37,534 nt of DNA. Source: Chara braunii. Taxonomy: Eukaryota > Streptophyta > Charophyceae > Charales > Characeae. The notes under the pieces were generated by a model. It searched no databases. It worked only from the letters and a program-made list of their open reading frames with translations, and was not told the origin of the DNA. Both the position numbers and the translations under genes were made by a program. Positions within the stretch are counted from its first letter, which is position 1; each line of letters begins with the position of its first letter. Shown piece by piece: positions 18,522-29,126 of the stretch. The stretch covers positions 200,392 through 237,925 of the forward strand of contig BFEA01000183.1 in assembly GCA_003427395.1 (NCBI GenBank), written 5' to 3'.

Positions 18522-21254
18522 ATGGTAGACATCACGTTCGAGCAATGGAAGGCCATGCTGGATGCAGCGGCCGAGAACGAGAAACCTTCCTTTCAGAAAC
18601 TTTATGAGGACGCAAGACACAGAGAGAGGGAGGGAGAGGCAGCAACAAGAGCCACAAGTATTGCTGAACAGGTGGCCCTCCTTGAGGTTCCGGAATCGAA
18701 TGATGACCGATTCCAAGAGAAGCTAGCTGTTGCCGTAACAGCCTTGGTTCGACTGCGGACCGTGGAAGATATCGAGTCCCGTGTGACAGCTCTGGAGCAG
18801 CGGAACCAAGAGCTGCAGGTTGAGATAGTCAGCCTCGAACAGTCCCAACTGTCTGCCCCCCGTCCTCCTAAACCTCGACCTGCTGCAGTCCCAGTCTCTC
18901 ACCCTAACACAGTCCTCATGACGAGAGGAAGTGGAACTGTGACAAGCGCAGGAACCGGTGCAAGCTCCTCAAGCGGCAGCGTCGACAGTTCTGCACTGGT
19001 CCTAGTTCCAAATGCAGGAACATCAACCCAAAACGCAGCAGTTCTTACCGGCGTACAATAAAGCGGTCCCGTAGTGGACAAGAGGGCGGCCACTCTGCCG
19101 TCCGAGTACGACGGGAAGGGGGACATCACCTCTCGGATTAGCTCCATGCGCTCATACTTCGAGGTACTGCGAACACTGCAGGAAGACCGAAGCATGATCA
19201 TGGGCACAAATATCGAGCCCGGTGTACGGAGTTTCATAGAACTTCAAGCTGTTACTGCAGGTTATGAGAGAATTGACCTGATTGAGTGGTTGAAAGTGAC
19301 TCCTGTACGTACTCTTGAGGACCTCCTCATCGCGCAATATCAAGATAAGCATGTTGCGCTCAAGGCAAGGCTGAAGCTTGAGGCCCTCAAGGGCCAAACG
19401 TGGAGGACTTCCATGCAGGTTTTGGAACAATATTTGACTGGTCTGTTCACCACTCCAAACGTGGGATGGACTGACGTGTCTTGCATGGATGTAGTTATGG
19501 GAGTGGCCCCTAAAGAATATGCCTCCCGGCTAGGACTCAAAGACCATACGACTTGGCAAGAGCTACTGACGGATCTAGTCAATCTAGAAGCCAAGGACCT
19601 CGCCAGGCGTGCAAAGGCACCCCCTGTAGGTAGAACCTCTCAACGCAAGAAGTACAAAAGCAGCAATGAGCTTGCCCTGCATGAACATCGGGAGGCTGAG
19701 GATTAGTCCTATGCGGATGATCTGTCTCTAGATGACGATCTAGAGCCAGACTCCGACGTGGGCTGTTCTACATCAACCCTTGAGTCTGACATGAATACTG
19801 AGGAAAAATGCAATGCCTTTAAAAAGACTGCTTCAAGCAAGGGGGCTAACCGTGGTTCGGGTAAGGGAACTATAACACACCTCCCCAAGAATGCAAAGAT
19901 CCCTAAGAAACCGGAGGATGCTTCTACCAAGCCTTGGGAAACCCTCTGCATCAGTCAAAAGGAATGGGAGAGAAGATCCAAATTGCGCGTGTGGTTGCCT
20001 TGTCAAAAGCCTGGGCACGCTGTGCAGGATTGTTATCGTCTGTAGGGAAACAGGCAACGGGCGTAGAAGAGTCATCAACACTCTCTACAACAAGGGAAGC
20101 TGAACAGTCAGTTGCAGGCCCTTCCAAGGAGCCTGAATCTGATCAACAACACCGATGCTGAATCCAAGGCTGCTGCAGTTCAAGTACTGTACACCGAGTA
20201 CACTGAGCCTTGGGAGGAGACTAAGGAAGTCTACTTCCACTCTCACCTCGAACATTGGCTGCAGCTCAAGCAGCAACGCCGTGTTCAAGGGAGTGTGAAA
20301 TTGATCTTCTTTAAGCTGCTCATTAACCGCCGATATATCCGTGTGCTGATTGATAATGGCTCAACGATTAACTTCTTTTCTCCTAACGGGATTCGTAAGG
20401 CGGGCTTGAGAATGAAGCAAGTGGAATTGCAGAACCCTTGTCAGACCCAGGTAGGCAACCAAGAGGTTGTCACCTCAACATTTGTTGTCAAAGGTGTGCA
20501 CGTTACTTTTGACAAGGATCGCACTGTCACACATGAGCTGAACTTTTATGTGATGGACACGTGTCCTTTCGACGCGGTCATTGGCTTGGGCTGGTTAAAG
20601 GCTCGTTATCTAAGGACCACGTGGGCGGATACTCAGTTCGTGGTGCGTGATGCCAAGGGGAACGAGCGTACCATTCTATTGGACGAGACGCGCAAGTCCC
20701 CTGTTACTCTCTTAAGTGCAAGCAAATTCTGCAAATCAGTGCACAGGCGCAAGGAAGCTGAGCATGTGCATGTAGCTTTTGTAAAGCCTCTCCATGTGTC
20801 CTCTGCTTTTGCTGCATTTTCTACCTCGGAAAGTAATTCTACTTCTACTACCTCTACTTCTATTCCATCTACTTCTACTGTAAAAAACCAGTCTACTTCT
20901 GATCCAAGTACTTCGAGTTCAATTGTAATTGCTGTAAATTCTCAATCTGATTTTCTCTCTCCTTATGAGGACTATTCTCCACCGGAAGTCCCATCAAACA
21001 TTCGCCGTCTATTAGATCGATTTTCTGAAGTTTTGGCCAAACCTCGTGGAGTTCCTGAGCGTTCGGTCAAACACAAGATCGAGATAATAGAAGGGAGTGT
21101 TCCTCCAAAGGGCTTTGTCTACCTTATGGGACAAGGCGAGTTGGAGGAGTTGAGGAGACAAATTGATAACATGATTGATCGTGGATGGATTAGGCCAATT
21201 GATAACTGTCCTGTTTGTGCCGAAGAAAGGAGGCAAACTCCGGATGTGTATTGA
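18522..21254 (+). pseudogene. GyC Gag and protease in one frame, interrupted by TAA/TAG codons
   Basis: The start ATG (MVDITFEQWKAML) follows the leader. A coiled coil (VEDIESRVTALEQRNQELQ) is followed by a Ser/Ala-rich linker, a capsid-like region (YDGKGDITSRISSMRSYF; VKVT-type WLKVTPVRTLEDLL) and a basic region. The zinc knuckle reads WLPCQKPGHAVQDC, so the first Cys is Trp. The same frame runs on into protease, whose active site reads LIDNGSTINF at about 20352 instead of the usual D-S/T-G; later VIGLGWL is typical. Stops are TAA 19059, TAG 19704, TAG 20043 and TAG 20064, with no TGA. The frame ends in the RT start after an indel near 21203. Gag-protease in one frame is common in this group. 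Confidence 0.83.
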
Positions 21255-22320
21255 CTATCGTGACCTAAACCGTATCACCCGAAATAACGCTTATCCCCTG
21301 GCGCGCATAGATGATCTGCTAGATGTTGCAGGTGGGTGCAAGGTGTTCTCCAAGATCGACCTCAAGTCTGGCTACCACCAGATTGAAGTTGATCAGAGTG
21401 ACCAGCACAAAACTGCATTCAAAACACGCGATGGGCTGTACGAATTCATCGTTATGCCCTTCGGTCTTACGAATGCACCAACCACGTTTCAGTGCCTCAT
21501 GGACAAGGGCCTTCGCCATCAGCTTAACAGGTTTGTTGTTGTTTACCTCGATGACATCCCGATTTTCAGCAAGTCCATGGAAGAGCACGTCAAGCACCTT
21601 GATGAGGTTTTGCAGGTCGTCAACGAGGCACAACTGCACCTCAACTTAGAGAAATATGAGTTTGGAAGGGACAATGTCATCTATCTTGGGCACCGGTTGT
21701 CTGCGAACGGCCTTGAGCCGGAGGCAACCAAGGTTGAGGTCATACGAAAGTGGCCTCAACCAGCAAACGTACGCGAACTGCGTTCTTTCCTTGGTTTAGC
21801 CTCGTATTACCGGAAGTTTGTGCCCAATTTTTTTGTCATTGCTCACCCACTCTGGAGACTAACAAGCAAGAATGTTGCCTATGCGAGGTGTGAGAAATGT
21901 GAGACTGCTTTCGAAGCCTTGAAAGAGGCTTTGGTAAGTCATCCTATGCTCCGCATTGCGGATCCCATCCTCACGTTCGTGGTCACTACGGACGCGAGCT
22001 AGTATGGGATTGGTACAGTGCTGCAATAAGATGATGGCGATGGCCTGCGTCCGCTCGAATATTACAGCAAACGCATGCCCAGCCACAAGGTAGCTACTTC
22101 CACGTATATGCGTGAGCTCTATGCCTTGCGCGAAGCGCTCACACATTGGAAGCACTACCTCTTGGGTCGTCACTTACTTTGATCATTAGACCTTGCAGTG
22201 GATTAAAACATAAATTGATCTCTCTCCGACGCTGACCCGCTGACTGCATGACATTAATGTTTACAACTTTGAACTGAAACACAAGAAAGGTTGTTATAAT
22301 CGTGTTGCTGATGCTTTGTC
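21204..22320 (+). pseudogene. GyC reverse transcriptase and RNase H
   Basis: RT is well preserved: [34 protein letters not shown] (first catalytic Asp), [13 protein letters not shown], and the intact YLDD loop at about 21544, although the next residues are IP rather than IL. ELRSFLGLASYYRKF marks the thumb. RNase H begins VVTTDAS-YGIG, and includes STYMRELYALREAL and DH-TLQWIKT, ending NRVADALS. Stops are TAG 22000 and TAA 22027 at the Q positions of DASQYGIG and QQDD, TAG 22187 and TAA 22211 at likely Gln, and TGA 22241 where RWLHD is expected. A frameshift lies near 22165. RT is the least damaged enzyme domain in the window. Confidence 0.87.
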
Positions 22321-23830
22321 GCACCATCCTGAGTTTTTGACTTGCCTTGTGGACTCGTATGACCTCGGAAGGAAACTGAAGGAGGATCTGGTCGAACACA
22401 CTGCCAAGGATCCAGACCTTAGTCTCATCCTTGAGCAGCTCAAGGCTGACCCTAGTAGTCAGCCTGGTTGTCATGTGTGTGAGGGTCTTGTATTCCGCCG
22501 GTGTGGGAATTTTGATCGTTTGTGTGTACCCAACCATGCGCCTCTCCGAACTCATTTCTTGGATTTGGCACATGGTCGGAGTGGGCACTTCGGCTTTGAG
22601 AAAACTTATGGAAGTCTTTTGCAGCAGTTTGATTGCCCGGGAATGAAGGGATTTGCTCAGAAATGTTTTGCTGAATGTCAAGTCTGTCAAAGAACCAAGA
22701 TCCATAGGCATAAGCCTTATGGCCTGCTGAAACCCCTCCCAATCCCTGATGGGCCCCGTGAGTCGGTCTCGATCGATTCCACGAACATGGGGAAGGTGAG
22801 CGAGGGAGAACATTCACAAGTCATGGTCATTGTGGATCGTTTTTCCAAATTTCTTAATCTGATTCCTCTACCTCCTCATGCACCAACTGAGCTTGTGATT
22901 GAAGAATTTCACCAGCAGTACATTCTGTAGTATGGACCCCCGAAAACTCTTGTGAGTGATCGGGACACTAGGTTCATCAATGCTGATTGGAAGGACTTCA
23001 CTTCGCAGATCTACGACATTAAACTCAACAAGACTTCTGGTCGACACCTCGAAGCCAATGGATTGGCTAAGGAAATCAACCAGACTGTCATCCAATTACT
23101 GCGCGCGTTAATTGTTCCGGATCAGAACACGTGGGACAAGGAGTTACACAAAGTGAAAGTGTTGTACAACAACTCCATTCACTCCACAACTGGCGTGACA
23201 CCGAATCAACTGCAATATGGTTGGGAGTTGCGCAATCCTCTCTCCTATTTGTTCCCCGAACGGTCCGCTGGTCTGACGCCTGGCATGCCTAGCTACAATG
23301 CCAAGTATGCACGCCTGCTCAAAGCTGCTATCGCAGCAATGGACAAGCGTTAGCATGCCATGATCAAACACGCTAACAACTCGCGCAAAGAAGCGAACTT
23401 CAAAGTAGGGAGTTACGTCTGGGTCAAAATGTCTGAGTTTTCTGACGAAGAGGGCGTATCACGAATGCTTCTTCCATTGCACTATGAGCCTTGGCAGGTT
23501 CTTAAGGTGATTGGAGATGAATTTGGTCCTTCGTATGTGATTGGTGTGCCTCCTCATCTGCACACATATCCGGTCTTTCACGCGTCCAAACTGTTTCCAC
23601 ACATCGATGATGAGACTTTTCCCTTTCGATCCTATGATACCTCGTCCTATCGACGGCGGCCATGAGATAGACAGAATCGTTTCCCATGAAGGAAGAGGGA
23701 GGAACAGACAGTACAAGGTACACTTCCTCTATCACCCGATGAACGAGTTTTGCTGGATCTCTCTAAAGAATGCTCCGATGAACGACAGATCGCCGATGGA
23801 CAGACTGCTATGTTTTCTGCAAAACTCACT
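22321..23830 (+). pseudogene. GyC integrase and chromodomain, catalytic Glu changed
   Basis: The zinc finger is intact: AHGRSGHFG and CQVCQR. PLPIPDGPRESVSID holds the first Asp, and LVSDRDTRF the second. The segment HLEANGLAKEIN aligns with the usual H-P-x-x-x-GQTE-x-x-N, so the catalytic Glu is Lys. TPNQLQYGW and YPVFHASKLFP follow, with the VGSYVWVKMSEF fold between. The frame shifts near 23660 into IPRPIDGGHEIDRIVSHEGRG and YKVHFLYHP, the chromodomain-like tail. Three stops, at 22928 and 23351 (TAG) and at 23663, interrupt it; the first two are plausible Gln. It continues without any other marker into T-rich sequence near 23860. Confidence 0.86.
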
Positions 23831-23906
23831 CGTCACGGTCTTACTATATCTCTCTTTGTTTTTTCTTTTTTTTAAAAGGGCGACGACGTTGAGACATTAT
23901 CATTGA

Positions 23907-24130
23907 GCTGACCGGCCCCAGGCAATTCATTAGTAGTTGGTTTTCACTCATCAAGTTCCATCATCTGGATTCGAACACAGGTCTGTATTTCAACAGTTCA
24001 TGGGTGTGCCCACTGAGCTAGGCTCTTGGGTGTCTAAATCTCTCTTTCTGATCTACGCCTGCGATGCATTTTGTGCCGACTCTGAATGAGTTACTCGCCC
24101 GAAGGGACCTCGCTCTTGAGAGTGGGGTAG
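23907..24130 (+). other. GyC 3' UTR with polypurine tract
   Basis: No gene is seen. A GATTCGAACACAGGTC and GAGCTAGG region (23970-24030) looks faintly tRNA-like but does not fold fully. The end, TTGAGAGTGGGGTAG (about 24116-24130), is the polypurine tract, directly before TGTAATGACC. Confidence 0.65.
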
Positions 24131-25531
24131 TGTAATGACCCGCCAAAAACACAGACTGAGAACACTGCTGATTTCTGGGATTTGCCGCTCTGGGAATGCC
24201 TTGCTGAGATTCCTGCGTTCTGCTGTGATTTCCATGTCTGTGTGTGTGTGTGCCTGCCGGTTTGCGTGCCTGTCTGAGTGCTTGTCGACTGAGTGTGTGT
24301 GTGACCCACAAGGGTACTTGTTGGTTGAAAGGCCCCGCAGGGCAGGTACTTACCTGTGCCCGTGACTTTGAGGGTTGCAGCGGGGAAAACACTCGAGTAG
24401 CGGGGGTAGGCCCACGACACTTAGAGCAGAGGGGAAAAGCACTCAAGTAGCAGGTAGGCCGGTACTACTCAAGTAGTGGTAGAAGTGTCGGGTACTGGAG
24501 GCCGAGCAGAAGAAGACAAAAAGTTGGCATTTTTAGAGGCCAGTAGCTTTAGGCTAGAGGTAGGCCGGTACCGGTCCAAGTAGCCGGGGTCTAGGGCCTG
24601 TCCGGACGGTAGCAGAGCCTGCAATGATGTTTCCCTCCGAAAGGGAGGAGGTACAGGTTGCTGGGAGGCCGCTCAGCCTAGGAAGTCACCGCCCAAGAGG
24701 CCAGTAGGCCGCTATATCTTCTGGAGGAGCAAGTAGCTCCTCCTCACTTGCGGTATGCAAGGATGGGCGCCATGCTGCTGGAGCACAGTGCTGGACTGGT
24801 ACAGCACTGCCTGGAGGTGAAGGGCAGCTGGGCGCTCAGCCTGGCTATGGCGAGTAGCCCAACCTGAGGAGGAGGAAGAAGGGGGTGAAGGAGGAGAAAG
24901 GCGAGGCACCTACCTGGCTATGGTGGACACCATCTTCATCACCTTGTTGGGCGCTGCATCTGGAAGGCCCCAGTTGGGGTAGTGCCNCACCAAGGAAGCT
25001 GGAGGCAGAGTCAGGCATGGCGGCTTAGTCAGCAGCGGCATAGCTGCTTTGGGTTGTCCTTTGGACAGGAGTGCAGCGCCATAGCTGCTTTGGGTTGTCC
25101 TTTGGACAGGAGGGCAGGGCCCTCAGTAGTCCGCCACAGCCTAGGCATGTGAGAGGAGGAAGGAGGAGCGAAGCCATAGCTATGGTTGACTTGCAGCTGT
25201 TGTTGTTGTTGTTGTTGTTGAGTCAGCAGTAAGAGGGAACTTCGGATATTGATTCTGGTTCATCCACTCGTTGTTATTATTTTTATTGGGAGAAGAATAA
25301 GATTGGCGAAGTGAAGGAGGAGGAAGGTGGAGAGAGAAGGGGGATTTGTCATTGGTCTTGCTGGTGTACATCTTCTTCTTCTTCTTCTTCGTCGTCGTCG
25401 TCGTCGTCTTCTTCTTCTTTCTCTCTTCTCTGGTCTCTATCTCTTTGCAAGTGTTTTCATTTCTTTCGCAATTGGGTAGCATTGTCTTTCATTGTGAATT
25501 TGCACTTTGGGAATGGACCAGGATCTTAACA
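24131..25531 (+). mobile_element. GyC 3' LTR (about 1401 bp)
   Basis: It starts TGTAATGACCCGCC after the purine tract and ends GGACCAGGATCTTAACA; the ends are roughly inverted (TGTAA/TTAACA). Internal AAGTAGC-GGTAGGCC motifs recur at 24378-24600. A 41-bp tandem duplication around CATAGCTGCTTTGGGTTGTC starts at about 25039 and 25080. Pyrimidine triplet tracts (TTC, GTC) lie at 25369-25420. One ambiguous base is at 24987. The 24768-24935 segment is shared with 15762-15930 of the 5' LTR. TATA-like bases occur near 24712 but no promoter is firmly identified. Confidence 0.85.
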
Positions 25532-25880
25532 GATATGTATGTGCTTTAGGGTACGTCATGTGTCCAGTTTTGACATGTTTGGATCAATAATAAAAAAGTT
25601 GGCATTTTGTTGCATTTGTTGGACCCTTCATTTTAATTCGGAAAGTGTTTCTGTGTTAGGGTTTTATCGTGCAAAGTGTTTCTGTGTTAGGGTTTTATCG
25701 TGCAGGAAAGAGTTGAAGCGGTAGATCTGAGCTGCGAGAGAGGTTAACTGAGGGCCAAAAAATTGACGTTTTCACCGACAATTTTGGTGCAAAATTCAGC
25801 AAACATTCAAAAAACAAACAATATGGGCCCATAGTGCAAACATAAAGAAAACAAACAGGGTAAAGAAAACGAACAGACTG
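25532..25880. repeat. AT-rich repeat arms in inverted arrangement
   Basis: Bases 25532-25704 match the plus-strand AT-rich unit at 6337-6480 (GATATGTATGTGCTTTAG, GTTTTGACATGTTTGGATCA). Within it a 31-bp unit is tandemly duplicated at 25643 and 25674. Bases 25755-25880 match the same unit region (6500-6600) in reverse. The arms are thus opposed across about 50 bp, a partial palindrome of a repeat that is contiguous at 6346-6600. Bases 25881-25997 hold nothing recognisable. Confidence 0.7.
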
Positions 25881-25997
25881 CAGTGTAATATGAGGGGAAT
25901 GCCATGATACAGAAGGTTAGGATGGATGGAGGAAGACTCGGGCTAATTTGCTTTGATGGTATTCCTGGGCAGGAATAAAACTTTAGTGTATGCGCTA

Positions 25998-26985
25998 TGC
26001 AAGGAAATGAGCAATAGCGAGATGACAATGTCCAGCATACACAATCACATTGAAGGCCAGATAGTATCACTGTATCCAGAAAGCAGAAATGCACCAATAT
26101 AACACCAATGAAGAACCGTAACACTGAAAACCAATGTCAATGAGAGCTGGCTCTCGCCACCACCAACATGAGTGTCCAGGCCCTATCTCCTACTTGGCGC
26201 TCGGCACCCAGCCTACTCCCTACACTGCTACAGTCTGCCTACTAATTGACGATGCAACTGCATGTCAGCAGCCCACGAAGTACTTGAAGATGTCGCCCGT
26301 AGCAGACCATCGCCAATACGAGGTATGTGCCCTCACATCATCGTCATCATCATCCTTTTCTCTCTCTCCCTCGTCTTACACCCAGGCCTTCCCCCTGTAT
26401 ACCCGAAGACCACCCCTGCGCCTCACTGTAGTGCAAGCCCAACCAGCTATGGAGGCTGGGCTATGGCGCTGCCCTCAGCAGCGCCCTGCTCCCTGCATGA
26501 CCGCACATGCTAGCACCTCGCCTCTCAGCGCCAGCAGCAGCCCACGAGCGTCCGCTCCAGCAGCGCTGCCGCTAGCATGCGAGTGCCTGAATGGGGCTGC
26601 CAGTGGCGAGCTCTTTCCTATATGGAATGAGCCTGCCTGCCTTCGCAGCCTGCCTGGACTGGGCCTGGGCCCCGAAGTTTCCGGTAGGCTCCAGGATGCT
26701 GAGCTTGTGTCGCAGCTACTGGACCTCTTTCGGTTGGGCCTCCCAACTGTCAGTGTATGAGGCTGCGATTCTCGCCCAGGGCCTGCATTCTTGGAAAGGC
26801 CCAGAAGGCCGTGGAAAGTCTCTGTTGCTCGGCCTGTATTTCCCTTCAACCAACTGGCGCGTCACAACTGTCTGGACCCCAAATACGAAATTGACAGCTG
26901 AGGGCCTCTCGTGATTAGTTAGGCCCGCCTTCACTTAGGGCGGGCAGAGATTCAACAGGGGCCCCTTAGGCCTGCCGGGGACCCG
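25998..26985 (-). mobile_element. Diverged GyB-family LTR or solo-LTR fragment
   Basis: On the minus strand it ends TTTCCTTGCA at 25998. The order of blocks follows the GyB LTR: ATGCACC near 26090, the GGCGCTCGGCACCCAGCCTACTC block at about 26197, the CTATGG block at about 26447, and GGCCCGCCTTCACTTAGGGCG at about 26922. The start near 26985 is eroded, and TGTAAGG is not found. It is markedly more diverged than the copies inside GyB. No attached internal region or target duplication was found. Bases 26986-27249 contain no gene. Confidence 0.65.
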
Positions 26986-27249
26986 AATCCTCGCAGCTAT
27001 ATTTAAGGGTTTAAAGTCTGTCAATGGAACAAGATGCGCTATATCCAAGTGTTAAGTGTGTGAATGAAACAAGAGCATGACACAACCTCACCCTGAGGTC
27101 TGCTGAAACCACCACCAGTTCCTCTCGGGACCAGTTATGTTTGAATTTCAATGTTGTTATTGGTTTCTTTGATGGCTCGAAGTTCTTTAAAGGTGTGAAA
27201 AGCTGGAGGACTTTGTACCATCCATTCAAGTGTAGTAGACCAAGACTTT

Positions 27250-28160
27250 ATGGACACTTAAAGTCAAGAGTAGAAGAGGGTGATGGTGGATAGGTTCAAC
27301 AAGTATGCAGAATTTGTTCCATTATTGGATGAAACAAAATCAGAGTTAGTTATTGGCAAGTTTCTTGCACATTGGGTCGAGGATAACAGGCATCCGTATG
27401 TTGTTTCTAAAGACGTTAGATTCACAGTGGAGCGATGGCAACAGTTAATGAAAGTGTGTGGTTTGCTGTTGATGATGTAATCCAGTAGACATTGAGAAAC
27501 TAACTGCCAGACAGAACGGATGACCAGATGCTCTGTATGTACATCAGACTTGACTAAGTAGATTGGGATGAATGGTTATCGAAGGTAGCTTCTCCATTTG
27601 TCAACAGGGCAGACATTGAATGAACTGGACAGGGGATCGAAACCTCGCAGAGCCGTCGACTGTCTAATGAGCAAGTCCAAAGACGCGAGTTTGCACTGAA
27701 GTATGGGAAAGACCTTCATAAAGTTGCTATGAACATCAGACACGCGCAACTAAGAATGGTAAAACAAGTTAAAAGGCATAGGTGATCCTCAAAGTCTGCT
27801 TTGGGATATCTAATTCGGGTCAAGTCTATGGAATCTCCCCCAGAGGGAGGAAATTGCTGCCTACACCTCGAAGTTTTGCTTTGGGATACCTAATTCGGGT
27901 AAAGTCTCTGGAATCTCCCCCAAAGGAAGGAAATTACTGCCTACGTATAAATGACCGGACGTACTGATCTAGTAGGAGATGCAGATTGCCCTTCTTGTGC
28001 CATAGGTACACTTCTGTGCCTGCGCACTTACCCTGTATTTTGTGCCTCCGAGCTGCTGCCTTGTGTGTGGGATGGGTCCTATCCTTCGTGCAGATACACG
28101 ATCCGCCCAGGTTTGGATGGCGGATATGAAGACAGACAAGAGAGAGGCGGTTAACAGAGG
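27250..28160 (+). pseudogene. Eroded integrase and chromodomain remnant (GyD)
   Basis: VMVDRFNKYAEFVPL starts at about 27274 and runs through SKDVRFTVERWQQL, the integrase core around the second catalytic Asp. After heavy damage, ARQNG-like and IGMNG-like pieces follow. RVKSMESPPE at about 27810-27850 corresponds to the WVKSKEFAPE strand of the tail; it occurs twice because of an 80-bp tandem duplication (27791-27870 and 27871-27950). GTLLCLRTYPVFCASELLPC and PGLDGGYE (about 28000-28130) are the chromodomain-proximal tail. Frameshifts and stops are frequent. The family is close to GyA. The rest of the element to the right appears split by later insertions. Confidence 0.75.
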
Positions 28161-28243
28161 CCTCAATTTTCAGACAACTTCTCATGCCATTTATAACAAA
28201 ACCCAAGGGTCATTTTCTCAAATTTGCCACCAATTCATAGAGT

Positions 28244-29126
28244 TGCAATCAGACTCGACTTATTCACACTTTTCATGCACGTGAACAGCAGCACACAACT
28301 GGCGACATGCGCCCACACAGTACACAGAGATATGTCTTCCAGGTAAGTTCGCTTCCACTGGCTATGGCGACTGAGCGCCCTTACAACTCACTGTTCACAC
28401 TCTGGATCACCCTGGATCACCCTGGATGTCCCACACGCAACACTCTGTAACCACACGCAACACACACACACACTACTGCAGCTATGGCAGCGCTAGCTGC
28501 CACTACGCTAGAGCTATACTACACTCCTCTGCCCACTTCGTCTTCGGGCACACTGCAGACCTCCTCGCACAAGCTGCTGAGGCAGCGCTTCCGCATGGCA
28601 TCCGCAGGAATGAATGAATGGCTGGACGCAGCCTCTTGATTTATACTTCTGCGCTGCGTTGGTCTGCCCTGTGTCCCTTGGCCCTTGGTGCACACAGTCC
28701 CAGACGGTACTTGCTGGACAGGCCGGACTGCTTAACTGGGACTGTTGACTCAGCGAGGTGGCCTACCACCACTTGACCACTTGCCTCTGTTCAACGCAGG
28801 CTCATTCCGAAAGGCCACTTCTAGAACCCTCTGACTTGGCCTTTCGGTACTGTAGCAGCTACGACTTTGCCCCTTCAGGTAAGTAGCAGCTACGACCTTG
28901 ACCCTTCAGGCATCCTACAGCTACGACTTCGGAACTGTCTAGACTCCTGCTCTACAGGTCTACAGTTCGATTCGCTTCTACCCTGTGACCTACGCACTGA
29001 CGTTCCTACAGGTCGCAGGTTCAAATCTACGGGTGGACATCAATACTGTACACAGGTAAGATGGGGAACTAGGGATCAAGCCCTGGGATCTGCATTCGCT
29101 ACTGCAAACTGGTGAATACCGTTTCA
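28244..29126 (-). mobile_element. Solo LTR of the GyA family with target duplication
   Basis: On the minus strand it runs from TGAAACGGTATTCACC (29126) to CTGATTGCA (28244), about 883 bp, aligned block by block with the GyA LTR. GAGT flanks both sides (28240-28243 and 29127-29130), or AGAGT if a terminal base is shared. No internal region is attached. Two copies of a 31-bp U3 repeat with AGCAGCTACGAC start at 28854 and 28885. Its blocks match GyE's LTR as well, notably the GAATGAATGGCTGGACGC region near the TATA box. Confidence 0.85.
28639..28645 (-). promoter_or_regulatory. Candidate LTR TATA box
   Basis: The minus strand reads TATAAAT within AGTATAAATCAAGAGGC. The same spot of the GyE LTR (33051-33060) has TATAAATAAA, with matching flanks, so the element is conserved between two LTRs. 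It would mark the U3/R start about 30 bp downstream. The GyA copy has lost it. Confidence 0.6.

Larger units (their letters stand above)
15762..25531 (+). mobile_element. GyC: near-complete chromodomain Ty3/gypsy element
   Basis: Plus-strand order: partial chimeric 5' LTR (15762-17010), primer-binding site, 1.5-kb leader, Gag-protease in one frame, RT-RNase H, integrase, chromodomain, 3' UTR, polypurine tract and full 3' LTR (24131-25531). The element has all expected domains but about eleven in-frame stops and at least three frame shifts, plus substitutions at the protease, zinc knuckle and integrase active sites. It is a recently active but dead copy. After the 3' LTR comes GATATGTATGTGC of an AT-rich repeat also present at 6337. 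Confidence 0.88.

Noticed and set aside
18522-23353. Reassigned genetic code (UAA and UAG read as Gln) as the main explanation
   Set aside because: The frames also contain true indels, active-site losses and TGA at Trp sites, and two stops stand at Lys or Ser positions. Methyl-cytosine deamination explains this with fewer assumptions. Kept only as a check.
23960-24035. tRNA-like GATTCGAACACAGGTC region in the GyC 3' UTR
   Set aside because: A T-arm-like string is present, but no matching acceptor, D-arm or anticodon stem could be drawn.
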